This document shows, piece after piece, positions 37,992 to 50,327 of a stretch of 64,000 nucleotides of DNA. Within the stretch, counting starts at the first letter, position 1, and each line of letters begins with the position of its first letter. The stretch lies in contig JAIXMP010000044.1 of NCBI GenBank assembly GCA_025677815.1, forward strand, positions 124,001 to 188,000, written 5' to 3'. Both the position numbers and the translations under genes were made by a program. The DNA is from Phascolomyces articulosus (Eukaryota > Mucoromycota > Mucoromycetes > Mucorales > Lichtheimiaceae). The notes under the pieces are model-generated. The model searched no databases. It had not been told where the DNA came from and saw only the letters and a program-made list of their open reading frames with translations.

Positions 37992-39600
37992 TATATATTC
38001 TTTTAGAAAGAGAAATAATAAAAGAATGGGGGGTATGATTATACAACAAGTGAAAAGAAGAAAAAAAAAGTACTTTTTCAGCTCGAACGCTGTTTTCCTT
38101 TTTGCAAAATCAAATTCCGAACTCGTCTCTTTCACTCGCTCTTCTAAGCAAGTAAATGGAACAATATTTTTTAATGAATAGCTGACTAATTGTCACATTA
38201 AATTTTCTTTTCGAAACCACATTACATAGATGATGCTTTAAAAGTGTGGGATCAACTCAAGGACGAGTTCCTTTATTCAAGATTCTTTCATAATACCCTT
38301 TAACAATACTGCTTCTTATAACGGGGATGTTCAATAACAAGAATAAAGAAATATTATTTGATTGAATAGAGCTTTATATATTGTAAAATCCAAAAAAGTT
38401 ATTATGGTAATACTTTATTTCCAGAAATACAAAGGATTAAGTAAGCACATGATGATAAATTTATATAATTTACGCGTTCGCTGAATGCGACTCTGTTATT
38501 ATAACCTAGTATTTTATTATGTCGACAGAGTGGCATGTTTTGATGAATTAGAAATTGGCTATCCGCGTTTTCTTTTCCCGTTCTTTTTATATATGCGTAA
38601 AATGCAGCAGCTCTACTAGTTCAACAATAATTCTATATTTGAATATTTTAATATCTTGATCGAATTCAAACAAGAGGAATTTTCTGTTTACAGTTCTGCA
38701 ACTGTTTATTGGGATCTATATGCTCAATCTCAATCCTTCAGAACGGTGGCCAATGGTAAACGGGCAATTGCGTCTTGGTTCTCAAGGAAAATGGTCTGTA
38801 TTCCATAGCGACGCTAGAGTATGCCCCGATATGATTTTTATGCAAAATTCGAGAATAGCTAGTATAACGTATAATTTTCTCAGAAATATCAAAGATAACA
38901 ACGTTATATTAATTTTATAGTTCAACATGAGGCACCTTTGCAGTTATTATTATGCTACTAATATTACTTTATCAACGATACAAATTTTCGCTTGTACGAA
39001 AGCAAAACATTGAGTATGACAACGTACCGTCATTGACAACGCTTGTTAAAAATGAATTGCAGTGTTTGTTGAGTAGATATGATTTAGTTATACAATCATC
39101 ATCAACACTATATACAGTAATGTAGTAAAGGCAAATATTACTTAGATATATGATGGTTGAAAAATTATTAAAAAAATAGTACATAATATATAACTAAATA
39201 TTTAGCATATTATATTATTAATTTACTGGTAGAGGTTATAGTTTCTTATATGTATTATGTACCTTTATTGGATAGAAATAATAGTGCTTTTTGTTGTTTA
39301 TTCCCAAAAATATATAAATAGTGATGCTAATAGTTTGTTTTTTCATGTATAATGCCTTTTAATACGTATACATATAACTTAAGTCTTTTAACCCAGTCAC
39401 TCTTAATGCAAACATAAACAATCATCAAATTCGCCTTCAAAGTAAGGTTCGAGTATACTCAACATCATCACAAAATATTGTCATTATTATTATTATATGT
39501 AAACAAATTCACAAAACTTTTTTAACTACTGTAAAGTATATACAAATATGTAAAAATGGGTAATGGGAAATATATTTACATGCATTTGTGTAATAGGACG
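37992..39600. other. Intergenic with a broken coding relic near 38690-39125 (+)
   Basis: No intact gene. On the + strand, around 38690-38770, a frame reads SATVYWDLYAQSQSFRTVAN and GKRAIASWFSRKM, then stops. Near 39000-39120 another frame reads VPSLTTLVKNELQCLLSRYD. Stops and frame changes separate them. I cannot name the parent gene. The rest is AT-rich. Confidence 0.35.
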
Positions 39601-39626
39601 GGTAATTCTTATTAATATAAATACAT

Positions 39627-40572
39627 TCATTCTTCACTTGATCCTTCTGCTCCTGTATACTCTAAATCATAGTCAAATACAATAGATGATGCTCGTCGTT
39701 TTCGTGAAGGGGGGGGTAAAGAGTACATCGGGAGATTGGTCATACGCCTCATCTTGTTTGACTTGAAATAACGGATCAGCGACCTGTTCCACATCACCAC
39801 TACTATTTTCATCATCGTCATATTCATCCAACAGATCCGTCACCACAATGTCTTTAACAAGTTTTTTGCCTTTGCTGTATATTAAAGATGTTTCCATGAT
39901 GTTGACAAGACGTTGATGATGGTATTTCCAGAAATACAAAGCATCCAAGTTTTGAGATATCATTCAGACTACTAGGAACATGAAGTGTATAGGCATGCTT
40001 TGCAATATAAATGTCCTCAAGTCTTGCAAGAAAGAACCTTTATCCAACGCTTCCTATAAATTATACGTAATAAAAATAAAATGAGCAAAAAGAAGGAATG
40101 AAGAAAGCAAGAATGCATAATTTAGTAATCATACCCCTACAATTCATAGCCAAGGTGAAAATATATTTTCAAATCGTTCAAAGCCCTTCAATATCGCTTT
40201 ACTCATCCTTAGGTTCTTGGATTGTTGTTTACATCCAATTTGGTTCGTGGCGTCGCTCTTTTTCCACTCATTGGTTCCCAATCGAATCTTCTTACCAAAT
40301 ATTATCAGGTCAATCTTACATCCATTAGCTATCACCATACTATTTTTATTACTATTTCCAAATCGACGATTGTTTTTAAGAATGTATTTTGACGCTTGGC
40401 AGACTTGCTCCCCGCTTTTCAAAACAAATAAGCTCATGAAAATTTTTAGTACTAAAATGTAATAATTAATATCAATCAGAGCATGGTAAATTACAAGTAG
40501 AATCCACAACATTAGTTTGTGCCAAAATTCAAATTCATGATACTCCATCGTTTTTTGTTCTTTTTCCTTCAA
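39627..40572 (-). pseudogene. Decayed copy of a conserved Mucorales-type hypothetical protein
   Basis: Coding-like sequence in at least three frames. From 40572 to 40144: EFWHKLML, then GEQVCQASKYILKNNRRFG, then GTNEWKKSDATNQIG and CKQQSKNLRMSKAILKG. At about 40010-39950 another frame reads YIAKHAYTLHVPSSLNDIS. This passes by a frame change into ISQNLDALYFWKYHHQRLVN and an acidic tail. The pieces are collinear, but stops and shifts intervene. From memory, the SGEQVCQASK...NEWK...QQSKNIR pattern belongs to an expanded uncharacterised family of Mucorales genomes; this is not searched. It lies next to a transposase relic. Confidence 0.5.
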
Positions 40573-40709
40573 ACTTAAGCAACGTATAGTTTACCTTCTG
40601 AATGAGTTTATATAAAAACTGGGATCAAATATAATAGGTATTCGTTATCTTCATTTATAAGAATTTAGGACAGAAAATTTTCAAAAAAAGAGAAATTTTC
40701 ATACTTCCT

Positions 40710-41256
40710 CATTACTGATAACGATTGGCACGATACCAGTCAATGATAGTCTGTCTGCTGCATTCCTGTTGGCTTCGCATTTTTAAAGCGCATACGTATG
40801 GTACTTGGTACCATCCATATGGATATGACATGAACCATATTTTTGGTGCAGTTTCTTACAAAGCCGCTCAAAAAGTCTTTCAAATAAGTCAGCATCGAAA
40901 TTGTCATGGTAGTCATGATAATCAGGTACAATCCGTGCTTCTTTTACTTCACCAGGCATAGTATGCCGCAGATCTTCTTCAGCAGGAGATCCACGTTTTT
41001 CACCTATTTCTGGGCGAATGTGTTGCATACCATTAACGGGCCAAATTAGGATCGAATCTTCCACCAATTCAAAGATCATGCGGTTATCTTGTCGAAATGT
41101 AATAAAAGCACCAAAAATCACCAACATAGGCTTACGTCCTGGCTCCCTCATATCCATTCCTGGTTCAAACCATATTTGCTTGCTGTGATGATCTAAATGC
41201 ACATATGATTTATCAAGAAAAACCTCCGGGATTATACATACATTAAAGTTTAACAT
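40710..41256 (-). pseudogene. Relic of a DDE (Tc1/mariner-IS630-like) transposase
   Basis: An open frame of 157 codons (41256-40783) reads FLDKSYVHLDHHSKQIW near its start and HIHMDGTKYHTYAL near its end. These resemble the first (usually DES or DEST) and second Asp blocks of a DDE_3-type transposase. Position +1 after the first Asp is Lys, where such elements usually have Glu. After HTYAL a stop occurs, and the expected IIDWYRAN continuation (about 40720-40760) is in another frame. No third acidic block, DNA-binding N-terminus or clear terminal inverted repeats are seen, so it is a dead fragment. Confidence 0.5.
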
Positions 41257-42658
41257 TGAATTCCAACGCTACCCACAAAAGAGAAATAGTAGTAGTAATT
41301 ATATTTCATGCGTGTGGCGTGTGCTTGTGGTGAATGAAGATTTGATAGAGAGAAAAAAAAAAGAAAAAACATTCACTCCTTTTATAGTTTTTTTTAGGAC
41401 CCAATCTTTTTGCTGTTCTTTGTTATACAAAATCACAAGTTGTAAAAAAAGTATTTCATTTAACAATAACGAGTGAAAACCATAATCTAGGTATTATACG
41501 TATCACGGTTTATTTTACCAGAAAAAAACCTGATTTTTAACCTATGTTGTCAGGAATATTATATTTTTTGATGAAGCAAAAAACCTAAAATTACCTGTCT
41601 CTATTATCTCAAATTTCAGAAAAAAAAAGTTGACCACTTTTCATTTCGTGATTTAAGTTCTGAAGACGATTAACCGAGTTTATAGTCAATAATGTTATGT
41701 AGCTTAGATCTTCAATACATATACTAATTATTCAGTGGGGGTTCATGTCAATGTCTTTATTATGTACTATATATAGTATCTGACCATTCTGTTTTATGTA
41801 TTCTTCTTATTTATATTGATATCAACAACAAAACAAGAATCAGCTACGCACCTCATTAAAAGAATGGGTTTTATGGACAACCAAAATATTGAATGTTTGC
41901 ACTACGAGAAGGAAATTTGTTAAATATTGTTCATTCTGGTAATTTTAATGCAATTGGTCCAAACATATATTTTACTACTTACCCCCATAACAAGTTACAA
42001 ATACATAATCTAGATTTAACAAGTTTCTTTCCCGTAGAGTTATGTATGTTCATCTTCTTAACTTTTTATTTTTATTATGAGAGAGTTTCTTGATGAAGAG
42101 TGAAAAACTTCTATTATTTTCATCTCATCCACCAAGATAAACTTGACAGATCTTTTTCTACTTATTGTTAACTTGACATCTTATCTTGGATATCCAATCA
42201 TACGGACACGACAGCAATAAAAAAAAGACTATATACTCCTTTTATCTCCGTAATTTCGTATTATTCAGAAAATACATTGTAAAAACTTCACACTTCATAT
42301 GCATTGATTATAAGATGTTGAACCTCAAGTAAAATTCGTGAATATAGCACATATTTTCTTTGATTTGTTAATTATATAAATTTAAGAAGAGTTAATGATT
42401 CAACAAATTATATAATAAATCGAAAATTAGTCACCAAGAGAACCACTACACCAGAATATTACATAAATCTGATTGTTGATATAATGTTTGAAGAAAATGT
42501 ATTAAAAGTATTCTGGATTAAAATTATTATAGAATATGATTGATTTTTGGATTGTTACTTTGTGTATGCAATGCTACATGATTATTTATTTTGCTTGTGC
42601 GGAAACCCTATAAAATGTGTAATATAGAAATGCTAAATTATTAACAAGATGTTCTTTT
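41257..42658. other. Intergenic, no gene supported
   Basis: AT-rich sequence between the transposase relic and the acyl-CoA synthetase stop. The 66-codon ORF near 41893 has no recognisable features. Confidence 0.5.
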
Positions 42659-45259
42659 TTATAAAAGAAACAATATTCCTGTTCTATCCATCCACTCATA
42701 CATAAAAGAAAGAGAAAGAGAAATATACATTTGTTTCAATTGTTCCGAATAAGCTTCTGTAATTTCTTTTCGCTTAAGTTTTTGTGCAGCTGTCAAAAGA
42801 CCCTATTAAACGTTTATAAGCACAATTAGTACCTTTGATAATTGGAATAGTTGTATATAACAGCACTAAGAAAAATGTAAATAAAATACCATATCGGATG
42901 TCCACAAATCTTTGCAAATCCAAACGTTCTGTACAATTTCAGCACCCTTTAATCCATTCATTTTTGCTTGTTCTTGTAATAATCCAAGTACTAATTTTCG
43001 TAATCGAGGATCTTCACACAAGGCAGCATAATCATCATTTTCAATATTATTTGCAGCAGCGAAATCACGCATCTTATGTTCAAGTGGGACAAACAAGGCG
43101 ACTGGTCTTGGGTATAATGGATCCACATGAACACATAAGTTTTCGACAAGTGCACAAGACTTGTATACACTTTCTACTTTTTCCAAAGCAATGTATTCAC
43201 CGTGGCTCAATTTGACAAGATTCTTTTTACGATCAATGATACTGAGTGTGCCTGCTTCATTCCATTGACCAATATCACCTGTCATTAACCAACCATCTGA
43301 TGTCAATGCCTCGCGTGTTAATTCTTCTTGTTTGTAATAACCAGATGTCACCGATGGACCACGGATCCAAATTTCACCTTGGTTTTTGGATGCAAAATAG
43401 CCTAAATCAGGAACATCTACAAGTTTGACTTCGGTACACGGAACGGGAGCTCCGACTTCACCTAATGCAAACTGTTCTGGTGCCATCACTGCACACATAC
43501 TATCCTCACCCCCATCCCCCAACACAATAAAAGAATAATGATAATCCCCAACCATATTTCTTGTCAGTAAATTAAATCATTGATGCGTGTTTACTAAATA
43601 ATGTTCTAACATGTTTCTTACCCACAACTAAATATATTACAAGAAAAAAAATCTATTAGTATTTGAATATGCACTTTTTTGTTCTACTCCCGTCAAAAAT
43701 AATGCAAATTACCTTTCTGTCATGCCATATCCACAAATAATGGGTGCCAAGCTCAAGGATAAAAATCGCTGGGTTTCTTTTGACAATGGTGCTCCACCTG
43801 AAAGACCATATCGCAATTTCCCACCCAACTGATCGCTAACCTTTTTAAACACAATACGATCCAAAACACCTGTTGGTAATCCATAGCCCTTTAAGAAATC
43901 CTTGGCTTCCAATGCACCCATAAAAATCTTTTCAATACGTGGTCCACGTTCAGCAATCTTGGAGAGGACTGTTTTTCGAATTGTTTCCCAAACTTGGGGC
44001 ACGCCACACATGATACTTGGAGCAAAGGCAGCAAGATCACCTTTACAGTTACGCACACTGACATCTGTCAATGTTTTGATACCACCATATCCCAACGTCA
44101 AACCCAAGAATATACATAAATTTTCGACCAAGAATTCCAATACGTGAGCCAGTGGTAAATAGGCCATCATGGTATCATTAGCTTCGACCAAATGTTGTAA
44201 CATTTTACAGCAACCAGCAACTTTTTGTTTCAAGAAAAAAAAACAGTTCCGAGTAAATGATATTAGCTCCATTTTCTTTAAGTGTGTGTGCGTGCGTGTG
44301 TGAAAAATAAAAAGTTTTTTTTTTTCTTCCTCTTTTTTTTTGCGGACTTACTAGCAGCAACAATATTGCCATGGGTGAGAACGACACCTTTAGGATTTCC
44401 AGTGGTGCCACTTGTATACATGATACAACAAATATCTTGACTCGTTGGCTTGACGGGTTCGACGGGATTCGCTTCACCAATGATACGTACTTCTTCAAAT
44501 GGTATAACATGATGAATTTGGGGCATATTTCGTAAACGTTCGATCGATGCTGTATTAACCTCGACGTCTCGATAAATAATATGGGTAATACTTGGGCATT
44601 GATCAATGATTTTTTCCAAAGTTTCGAGTTGATCACCATTAATAAAGCAAACAGCTGATCCAGTTTCATTAATTGAATGCATTAATCCATCAGCACCAAG
44701 GGTATCGTATGCAGTAACAATAGAAATAGATTGTGTAAATGCACCATGGGCCATTAACATCCATTCCACACTATATTATTTATATCCGTTCATCCGTAAA
44801 AGAAACAATTAATGGATATTCCCTGGTAAATATACATCTTTCTTGAAATAAACCAAAAAAAAAACCAACAACAAACCTCGTCGATGCAAATATATGAAGT
44901 TTATCATTCTTTTTCATGCCAAGTTTTCTTAAACCTGCACCAAGCATGCGAGTCAAATCCACTGCTTCCAAATAGGTATAATGGTGGTACGGACTAAATT
45001 GATAATATTTCCATTGTTTTGGCTTTTCGCTTCCAGGTACCAGCTTTTCTTCCACAAAGACTTGTTCCAATTGACGATAACCGAATGCATTACGATGCTT
45101 GTAAGATGAGGCAGCATATTGAAGAACATCGTAAAGTGTTTCAACACCAACAGCTGGTGTTTTCATAAGTTCAAATGGAGCGAGGATGGAACGTCGAATA
45201 GGTGTTTCACCAGGTTTATGATCATTAGAGATTTCAATGGAATACTGTTGAGCTACCAT
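42659..45259 (-). CDS. Long-chain acyl-CoA synthetase
   Basis: Five exons (45259-44877, 44770-44352, 44220-43713, 43499-42890 and 42802-42659) join in phase to 687 residues, the usual size for fungal Faa1-type enzymes. The AMP-binding P-loop is CCIMYTSGTTGNPKGVVLTH. Further family motifs are DTMMAYLPLAHVLE, RYGLSGGAPLS, ICGYGMTES and WLMTGDIGQW with the adenylation-domain D. The FACS-like segment IIDRKKNLVKLSHGEYIALE follows, then AQKLKRKEI carrying the conserved lysine region. It makes acyl-CoA from free fatty acid, ATP and CoA, feeding lipid synthesis and beta-oxidation. No clear PTS1 is visible: the predicted protein ends in FLL. The last ~20 residues look unlike the family, so a further 3' intron cannot be excluded. 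Its product is the substrate class of the reductase fusion at 1-4023. Confidence 0.93.
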
Positions 45260-46029
45260 TATATGTAATTTATATGAAGGAGTAAAACAAAAAAAAAAAA
45301 AAGAAAAAAGAAAAAAAGGGATCGCGTATTCTTTGTTGGGTTTTGAGTTGTTTGAACTATTATATAAGTAGAAGGAGACACTCAATTCAGGACTTTTAAT
45401 TAACCGTCTTTAGATTTGTTGGCATATGAAAATTTGTATTTGAATTGGTGTAACTCTTTCCATTGTTTCGATTGACAACACTTCATGATTAATAAACTAA
45501 TTCGTGAAAATTATTATACATGAACGTTGAGAAAGTTATAAAAATAGTAACAAGCAAATTATTTTACTATATATCTATTGTACATATATAGATAAACAGC
45601 AATTCAACAGTTAAAGCCAATCTATATAATTTCAACAAGCAACAGCATTATCAACATCATCATAAAAAAAAAAAAACTAATTATATGGTGTTACCAAAGT
45701 GCTGTCAATCTTGATTAAATGATTATATTGTGTGAATATGTGTTCTTGAATTTAATATTTATCATGTGGTTCTCTTTTTCTTTGTAGTTACAAAATGAGG
45801 GTAAGAATACTTATGGTACTATAAGGCAGTTTATACTCTAAACACCAATTACGCGCTTTACTAATTTGAATGATCGAAGATATGAAAACTTTTCCTTCTT
45901 GAAAAGTTCCATGAATTTCCCAATTATACTCTCAAATGTAGATAATGAAAGAGCTTGTATATGGTGTGCCACTGAGGGTAATACTCTGTATGTAGGGCAT
46001 AAAAAACCTCCTGGATCGTTCAGATTGAC
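45260..46029. other. Intergenic, no gene supported
   Basis: AT-rich promoter side of the synthetase gene. The ORF beginning near 45866 (+) overlaps the F-box/TPR relic on the opposite strand and is probably its shadow. Confidence 0.45.
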
Positions 46030-46484
46030 TTATATACTACGCCATGAATTTGGATATTCAAAAACGAAGGAGCGCCAGGCATATGATAAGGAATTATGCA
46101 CACTGAGCGACTGATCACTGCAGTACATAATCCATAATACGAGATGCAATGTCGTAAGGAAAATATGCAGGTATATTGAATCGACGAATAGGGCTTGCTT
46201 CTGATTGGTTTTTTGCTTCTTGCAATATGTTTCATACTGTAGGTCCGTTTCTGGTACATTTTTCAAACCTCTGTTAAATACCTTGGTCGCCTGTGCTTGA
46301 AATCCATGGTCTACATACCGACGTCCAACAAACAAATACCCCGTTGGGTTCTGTGAAGCATGTGAAGATATAATAGTCTACGCTTCCTCCAGCTTCTCGT
46401 TAGAGCGCCTTTTTTTGCCCATGCCATGACGCGTGGTTTAAGTAAGTTGCCAGTTTTGCTTGAAGCTCTTTGACAGTGGACATT
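46030..46484 (-). pseudogene. Decayed F-box/TPR-like gene fragment
   Basis: Minus strand from an ATG at 46484: MSTVKELQAKLATYLNHASW, then a frame break. From about 46335 a second frame reads VDHGFQAQATKVFNRGLKNV and PETDLQYETYCKKQKTNQKQ, a TPR-like helix pair. From memory, Mucorales have many F-box proteins with such an N-terminal TPR (AxxxFxxGLxxVPxTDxxY). The frame then decays and no F-box remains. Confidence 0.45.
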
Positions 46485-46599
46485 GTTATGTCAAGAACAG
46501 CAGTATCATATTGATAATGAATCCCCCTTTTTTTTATTAATAAAAAAGTTTATTGGCTCAACAGTATTTTACTGCTATTTTTTTTTTTTATAGACTTAC

Positions 46600-47110
46600 C
46601 TGATAAATTGCTGGTTTTCCAACATCACTTATTGCTTCGCCTGCGTTTCGAGGAGGAAGGATCTTTGCAAGTTTTATAAACAATCTTTCGGATGGAATCA
46701 TTCAGGATTTGATGGTTGTTTCTCTATACCAGAACTTGTAAGTAGCAGTAGCAGTCGTATTAGTAGTTCATTATCAACAACCACATCTGTACCTTTGCCA
46801 TCGACCTCATCACCACCATCATCTGCCTCAATCTGTGAAACTATATCATCATTATTTTTTGCACCAATTCTATTTTAACCATTGTTGAAACAACCACGGT
46901 AGATATATCACTATCTACTACTACATTACATTATTTGACAGCCAGCTTGACTTTCATATCACACCACTACAGCTAATACTACGACCGCCACTGAACCTGA
47001 ATTAATACCAAGCTTTGTTACCACTCAAATAACTACGAAAACTTATTCCCCTCATGTTACTACCATCAATATAGAATTATCTGCACGTATTAGTTTCAGT
47101 AATGAAAGAT
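46600..47110 (+). pseudogene. Ser/Thr-rich, possibly secreted or wall-protein relic
   Basis: On the + strand one frame (about 46690-46878) reads WNHSGFDGCFSIPELVSSSS, then a Ser/Thr/Pro-rich run, then stops. After several stops, 46970-47100 encodes another Thr-rich piece (PELIPSFVTTQITTKTYSP). Cys and Ser/Thr composition resembles fungal cell-wall or secreted proteins. No intact gene or start can be assigned. Confidence 0.3.
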
Positions 47111-47226
47111 TACAACTCATTTACTTTTTTTAAAAAAAAAGCCAGCAATATCAAAAATACAAACAATTTATCTATAAATACAATCCATTTTACTCCATAC
47201 TACTTTTGATCAAAGGTCGTTTTTTT

Positions 47227-48237
47227 TTATCCAAAGCGAATACCAGCATAAAGACCCACTAAAAATGTAGATTTGAACTATGATAAAATAATGTATATAT
47301 ATATATATATAAGCATCAAACCAAAATATACTTGCCACATATACTTTTTTTTTGTTTACCTGGATATTTTTGGTTAAAAGGTCAACGAATTTACGCCATT
47401 TACTTTGAACATCACGTACAGTAACGCGACCATCTTGATCCACATCCATTTGTTTATTATATCCTGCTTGCATACGATCCCAATGGACAGTAACGTATCC
47501 TTTGGCCGACATGTACTAATAATATATCAAAACCAATGAATTAAAAACAGTCTATCCAATCTGTCACGAAAAGATAAAAAAAAAATATTTTATTTATTTT
47601 CCGTACCTGAAGACAAACAAATCCCATTCCAATCATGATAGCAAACAATCGACCCATTTTCTTTAGAAAATAACCTGTGCATAAACCAAGCAAAGTACCA
47701 AATGATAGTTCACCTTTATGAACCAAAGATTGTTTTTGTGGTGATACTACTACTGGTTGTTCAATAATGTCTTGTACAGAAGGTGGTCGTTCCATGACTA
47801 ATTACAGCAAAGTTAATAGCAATAACAAATTATTCATAAATATTAAGCATTGGTTTTATAATAATAATAAATTAAAAGATATTATTACCTTGACAAGCAA
47901 CGGGTTGTTTTTGAAAAAGCAAAGGCTTTGCTATAATACCTCCTGTTGCCATTGTAACTATAGCTGTTGTTTTACCTACTTGACGCAAGTGACTCATGAC
48001 AGACGTCTTTCGTTTGGATGATGTTTGACCCATCGTACTATAATAATAATGGGAATAGCATTGTCCTGTATTTTATATATATATATATATATACATTTTT
48101 TTTAGTTTGACTTGTCGATTTTCATTCATTTATATATATTATATTTTACCTGTCTTTAAGAATGATCGAGAAGAAGGTGTAGAACCATGACGAACCAAGT
48201 TGTTTCGAACAACTGAAGAAAATACGCGTGCACTCAT
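47227..48237 (-). CDS. FUN14 family mitochondrial membrane protein
   Basis: Five exons (48237-48150, 48065-47889, 47797-47607, 47515-47360 and 47277-47227) join to 220 residues. The start MSARVFSSVVRNNLVRHG is basic and hydroxylated, like a mitochondrial presequence. The FUN14 core follows: GELSFGTLLGLCTGYFLKKM, then FAIMIGMGFVCLQYMSAKGY with VTVHWDRM, and a C-terminal helix FLVGLYAGIRFG. FUN14 proteins are outer-membrane proteins; mammalian FUNDC1 is a mitophagy receptor. Between the last two helices lies DVDQDGRVTVRD, matching an EF-hand loop. A second acceptor at about 48038 would put a stop in frame, so the upstream acceptor (exon from 48065) is used. No LIR motif is obvious. Confidence 0.88.
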
Positions 48238-48658
48238 TTGGGGGGAGGGGACAAAAGGCGGTAGTAATAGACAGAAGGGACCTAAGTTTAAAGTTACTAA
48301 AATGAACAAGTGTAACCGCTAAAAGTATTATAAAAAAACAAAGGCGTAAAAAAAGGGGGTTACTTTTTTGAATACTCCAATAAATTCTTTGCTATGGCAA
48401 CATATGACTTCTATCTTTCCATTGAATTGATTGATCGAAATGCATAATAAAAAAAAGAGGGGGGAGGAGAATGCAAATCTTTTTTAGTGTATTTATTTTT
48501 GTTACAGATAAAAATAATCCACTATGCACCATAATAACAACTATCCCACATCAACACACACAAACATAACATCGCATCTTTTTCTTCCTTTCTTTTTTTT
48601 TTACTTTCTTTTACTTCTTTATTATTTCTTTTATTTTTATTCATATACCCATCATCAA
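48238..48658. other. Divergent promoter region
   Basis: About 420 bp between the divergent FUN14 and Cys-rich membrane protein genes, probably shared promoter. It is T-rich on the + strand just before 48659. No ORF is supported. Confidence 0.5.
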
Positions 48659-50191
48659 ATGAAAACAATAGTATCATTGTTACTGTTATTATTTTCAGTA
48701 ACAAGTAATGTGCTAGCTTTAAGATACGGTGAACAATGTGATGCCACACCTCTTTATAGGTATATTTATTTAACCCGTGATAATGATAATCATTGAACTC
48801 AAACTGATCATCCTTTTTTTTTCTCATTGTATTACTTCTTAACAATGTATAGCTCAACTTGGCAATATGATGATTCATGTCAAAATGTTTACTTATATTG
48901 TGATCCTGCGACAAATACTTGCAATTATAAAGGATGTACCAATAGTGATTATATGAAAGGGTATAGTATATCAAATTAATGAATGATACAAAAGAGTATT
49001 TACTAACGTGATAAAGATATATAATAGATGGGATTTAAGAATACATGGTTATCCTGAACGATGTAAAGCAGGTACTTATTGTCCAGATGATAAATCACAA
49101 TGTAAACCATTGGTGAATCCTGGAGGTCGATGTGAATTGGTAAGAGATATTACATTAATAAATTGATTCATTTATAACTTATGGCACTAAAAAAAATGCA
49201 TATTTATAAATAAATATTAGCAACGGGATGACGAATGTGCAGGTCAAATCCCTATTTGTCTCAATTCCACTTGTTTTGTAAAAGCAGCTCCATTGAATGG
49301 CGTTTGTGTACAAGATATGTACGTATTTATTCCTTTATCCTCACTCTGATTCTATTATTAGCTAAATCCTCTCAACGTAAAGGAAGAACTCACTCCAATC
49401 AAAAAAAAAAAAATAGAACGGATTATGTATCGTACGACGCACAAGGATATGCACTTCGTCAACGGATTATTAGAGATAATTGTATTCAAGGCACATATTG
49501 CTCAAATAATAAATGCACAGAATCCTACCAAAACGGATATACATGTTCCCAAGACCGTGAATGTATATCACAAACCTGTGGCACCAATGGTGTGTGTGTC
49601 AATGGACCTGATGTTTTTCACACCATTCCTACTTGGTTATGGGCCGTCCTTGGTATTGCTGTACTATTGTTTATATTATTTATTCTTGGCATCCTATGGA
49701 TTTTACATCGGTATCAATCCAAAAAGGAACGTGCCAAGATTATAAATTTTTTTGGTGATAACGAAGAATTTGCAAAATATGCCATGTTGGAAGAAGATGG
49801 CGGTGATGAAATCACAGCTGCTACCACACATGTCGATCATCATGAACAAGGAAGTAACAAGGAAAATAATAATAGTCAACGGACAAGCATGGTGTTTTTA
49901 GCTCATCCAGATTATCATGTTTCTTCTGCTTTGGGTACAACAAGACCTCTTTCTTTATTACCTGGTAGTAATACATCTGTATCCAGACTTCGAAATAGTA
50001 CACCACCTAATCCAACGCATCGATTATCATCTTCGGGAGGTAGTATCACACCTCCATTGAACGGATCACGTAGTTCGATGCCTCGTGCATCAACATCTGA
50101 TCTACAACAGCATAATAATGCAACTCCATCATTACCACCCCTTCCTACTTTGGATCATAATGACCCTCATTATCAACGTCGTACTAATTAA
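48659..50191 (+). CDS. Cys-rich single-pass (type I) membrane protein
   Basis: Five exons (48659-48759, 48853-48960, 49028-49139, 49221-49318 and 49417-50191) join to 397 residues. A signal peptide is clear (MKTIVSLLLLLFSVTSNVLA). The ectodomain of about 180 residues has around 22 cysteines in repeated C-x-x-G-T-Y-C / C-x(5-7)-C patterns, for example CKAGTYCPDD and CIQGTYCSNNKCTESYQNGY. One TM helix follows (WLWAVLGIAVLLFILFILG), then a basic stop-transfer segment (HRYQSKKERAK). The cytoplasmic tail is Ser/Thr/Pro-rich. The layout resembles fungal wall-stress or surface sensors, but I recognise no named family. Ligand and function are unknown. Confidence 0.85.
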
Positions 50192-50206
50192 CTGTAAAAT
50201 GGACAC

Positions 50207-50244
<38 letters not shown>
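50207..50244. repeat. (ATT)n microsatellite
   Basis: About 12 uninterrupted ATT units just after the stop of the Cys-rich membrane protein, probably in its 3' UTR. Confidence 0.95.
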
Positions 50245-50245
<1 letters not shown>

Positions 50246-50283
50246 TTCATGTTATATCTTTTTTCTGTCCTTTATATGTTCAT

Positions 50284-50285
<2 letters not shown>

Positions 50286-50325
<40 letters not shown>
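50286..50325. repeat. (TA)n microsatellite
   Basis: About 20 TA units, 40 bp after the ATT tract. Confidence 0.95.
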
Positions 50326-50327
<2 letters not shown>

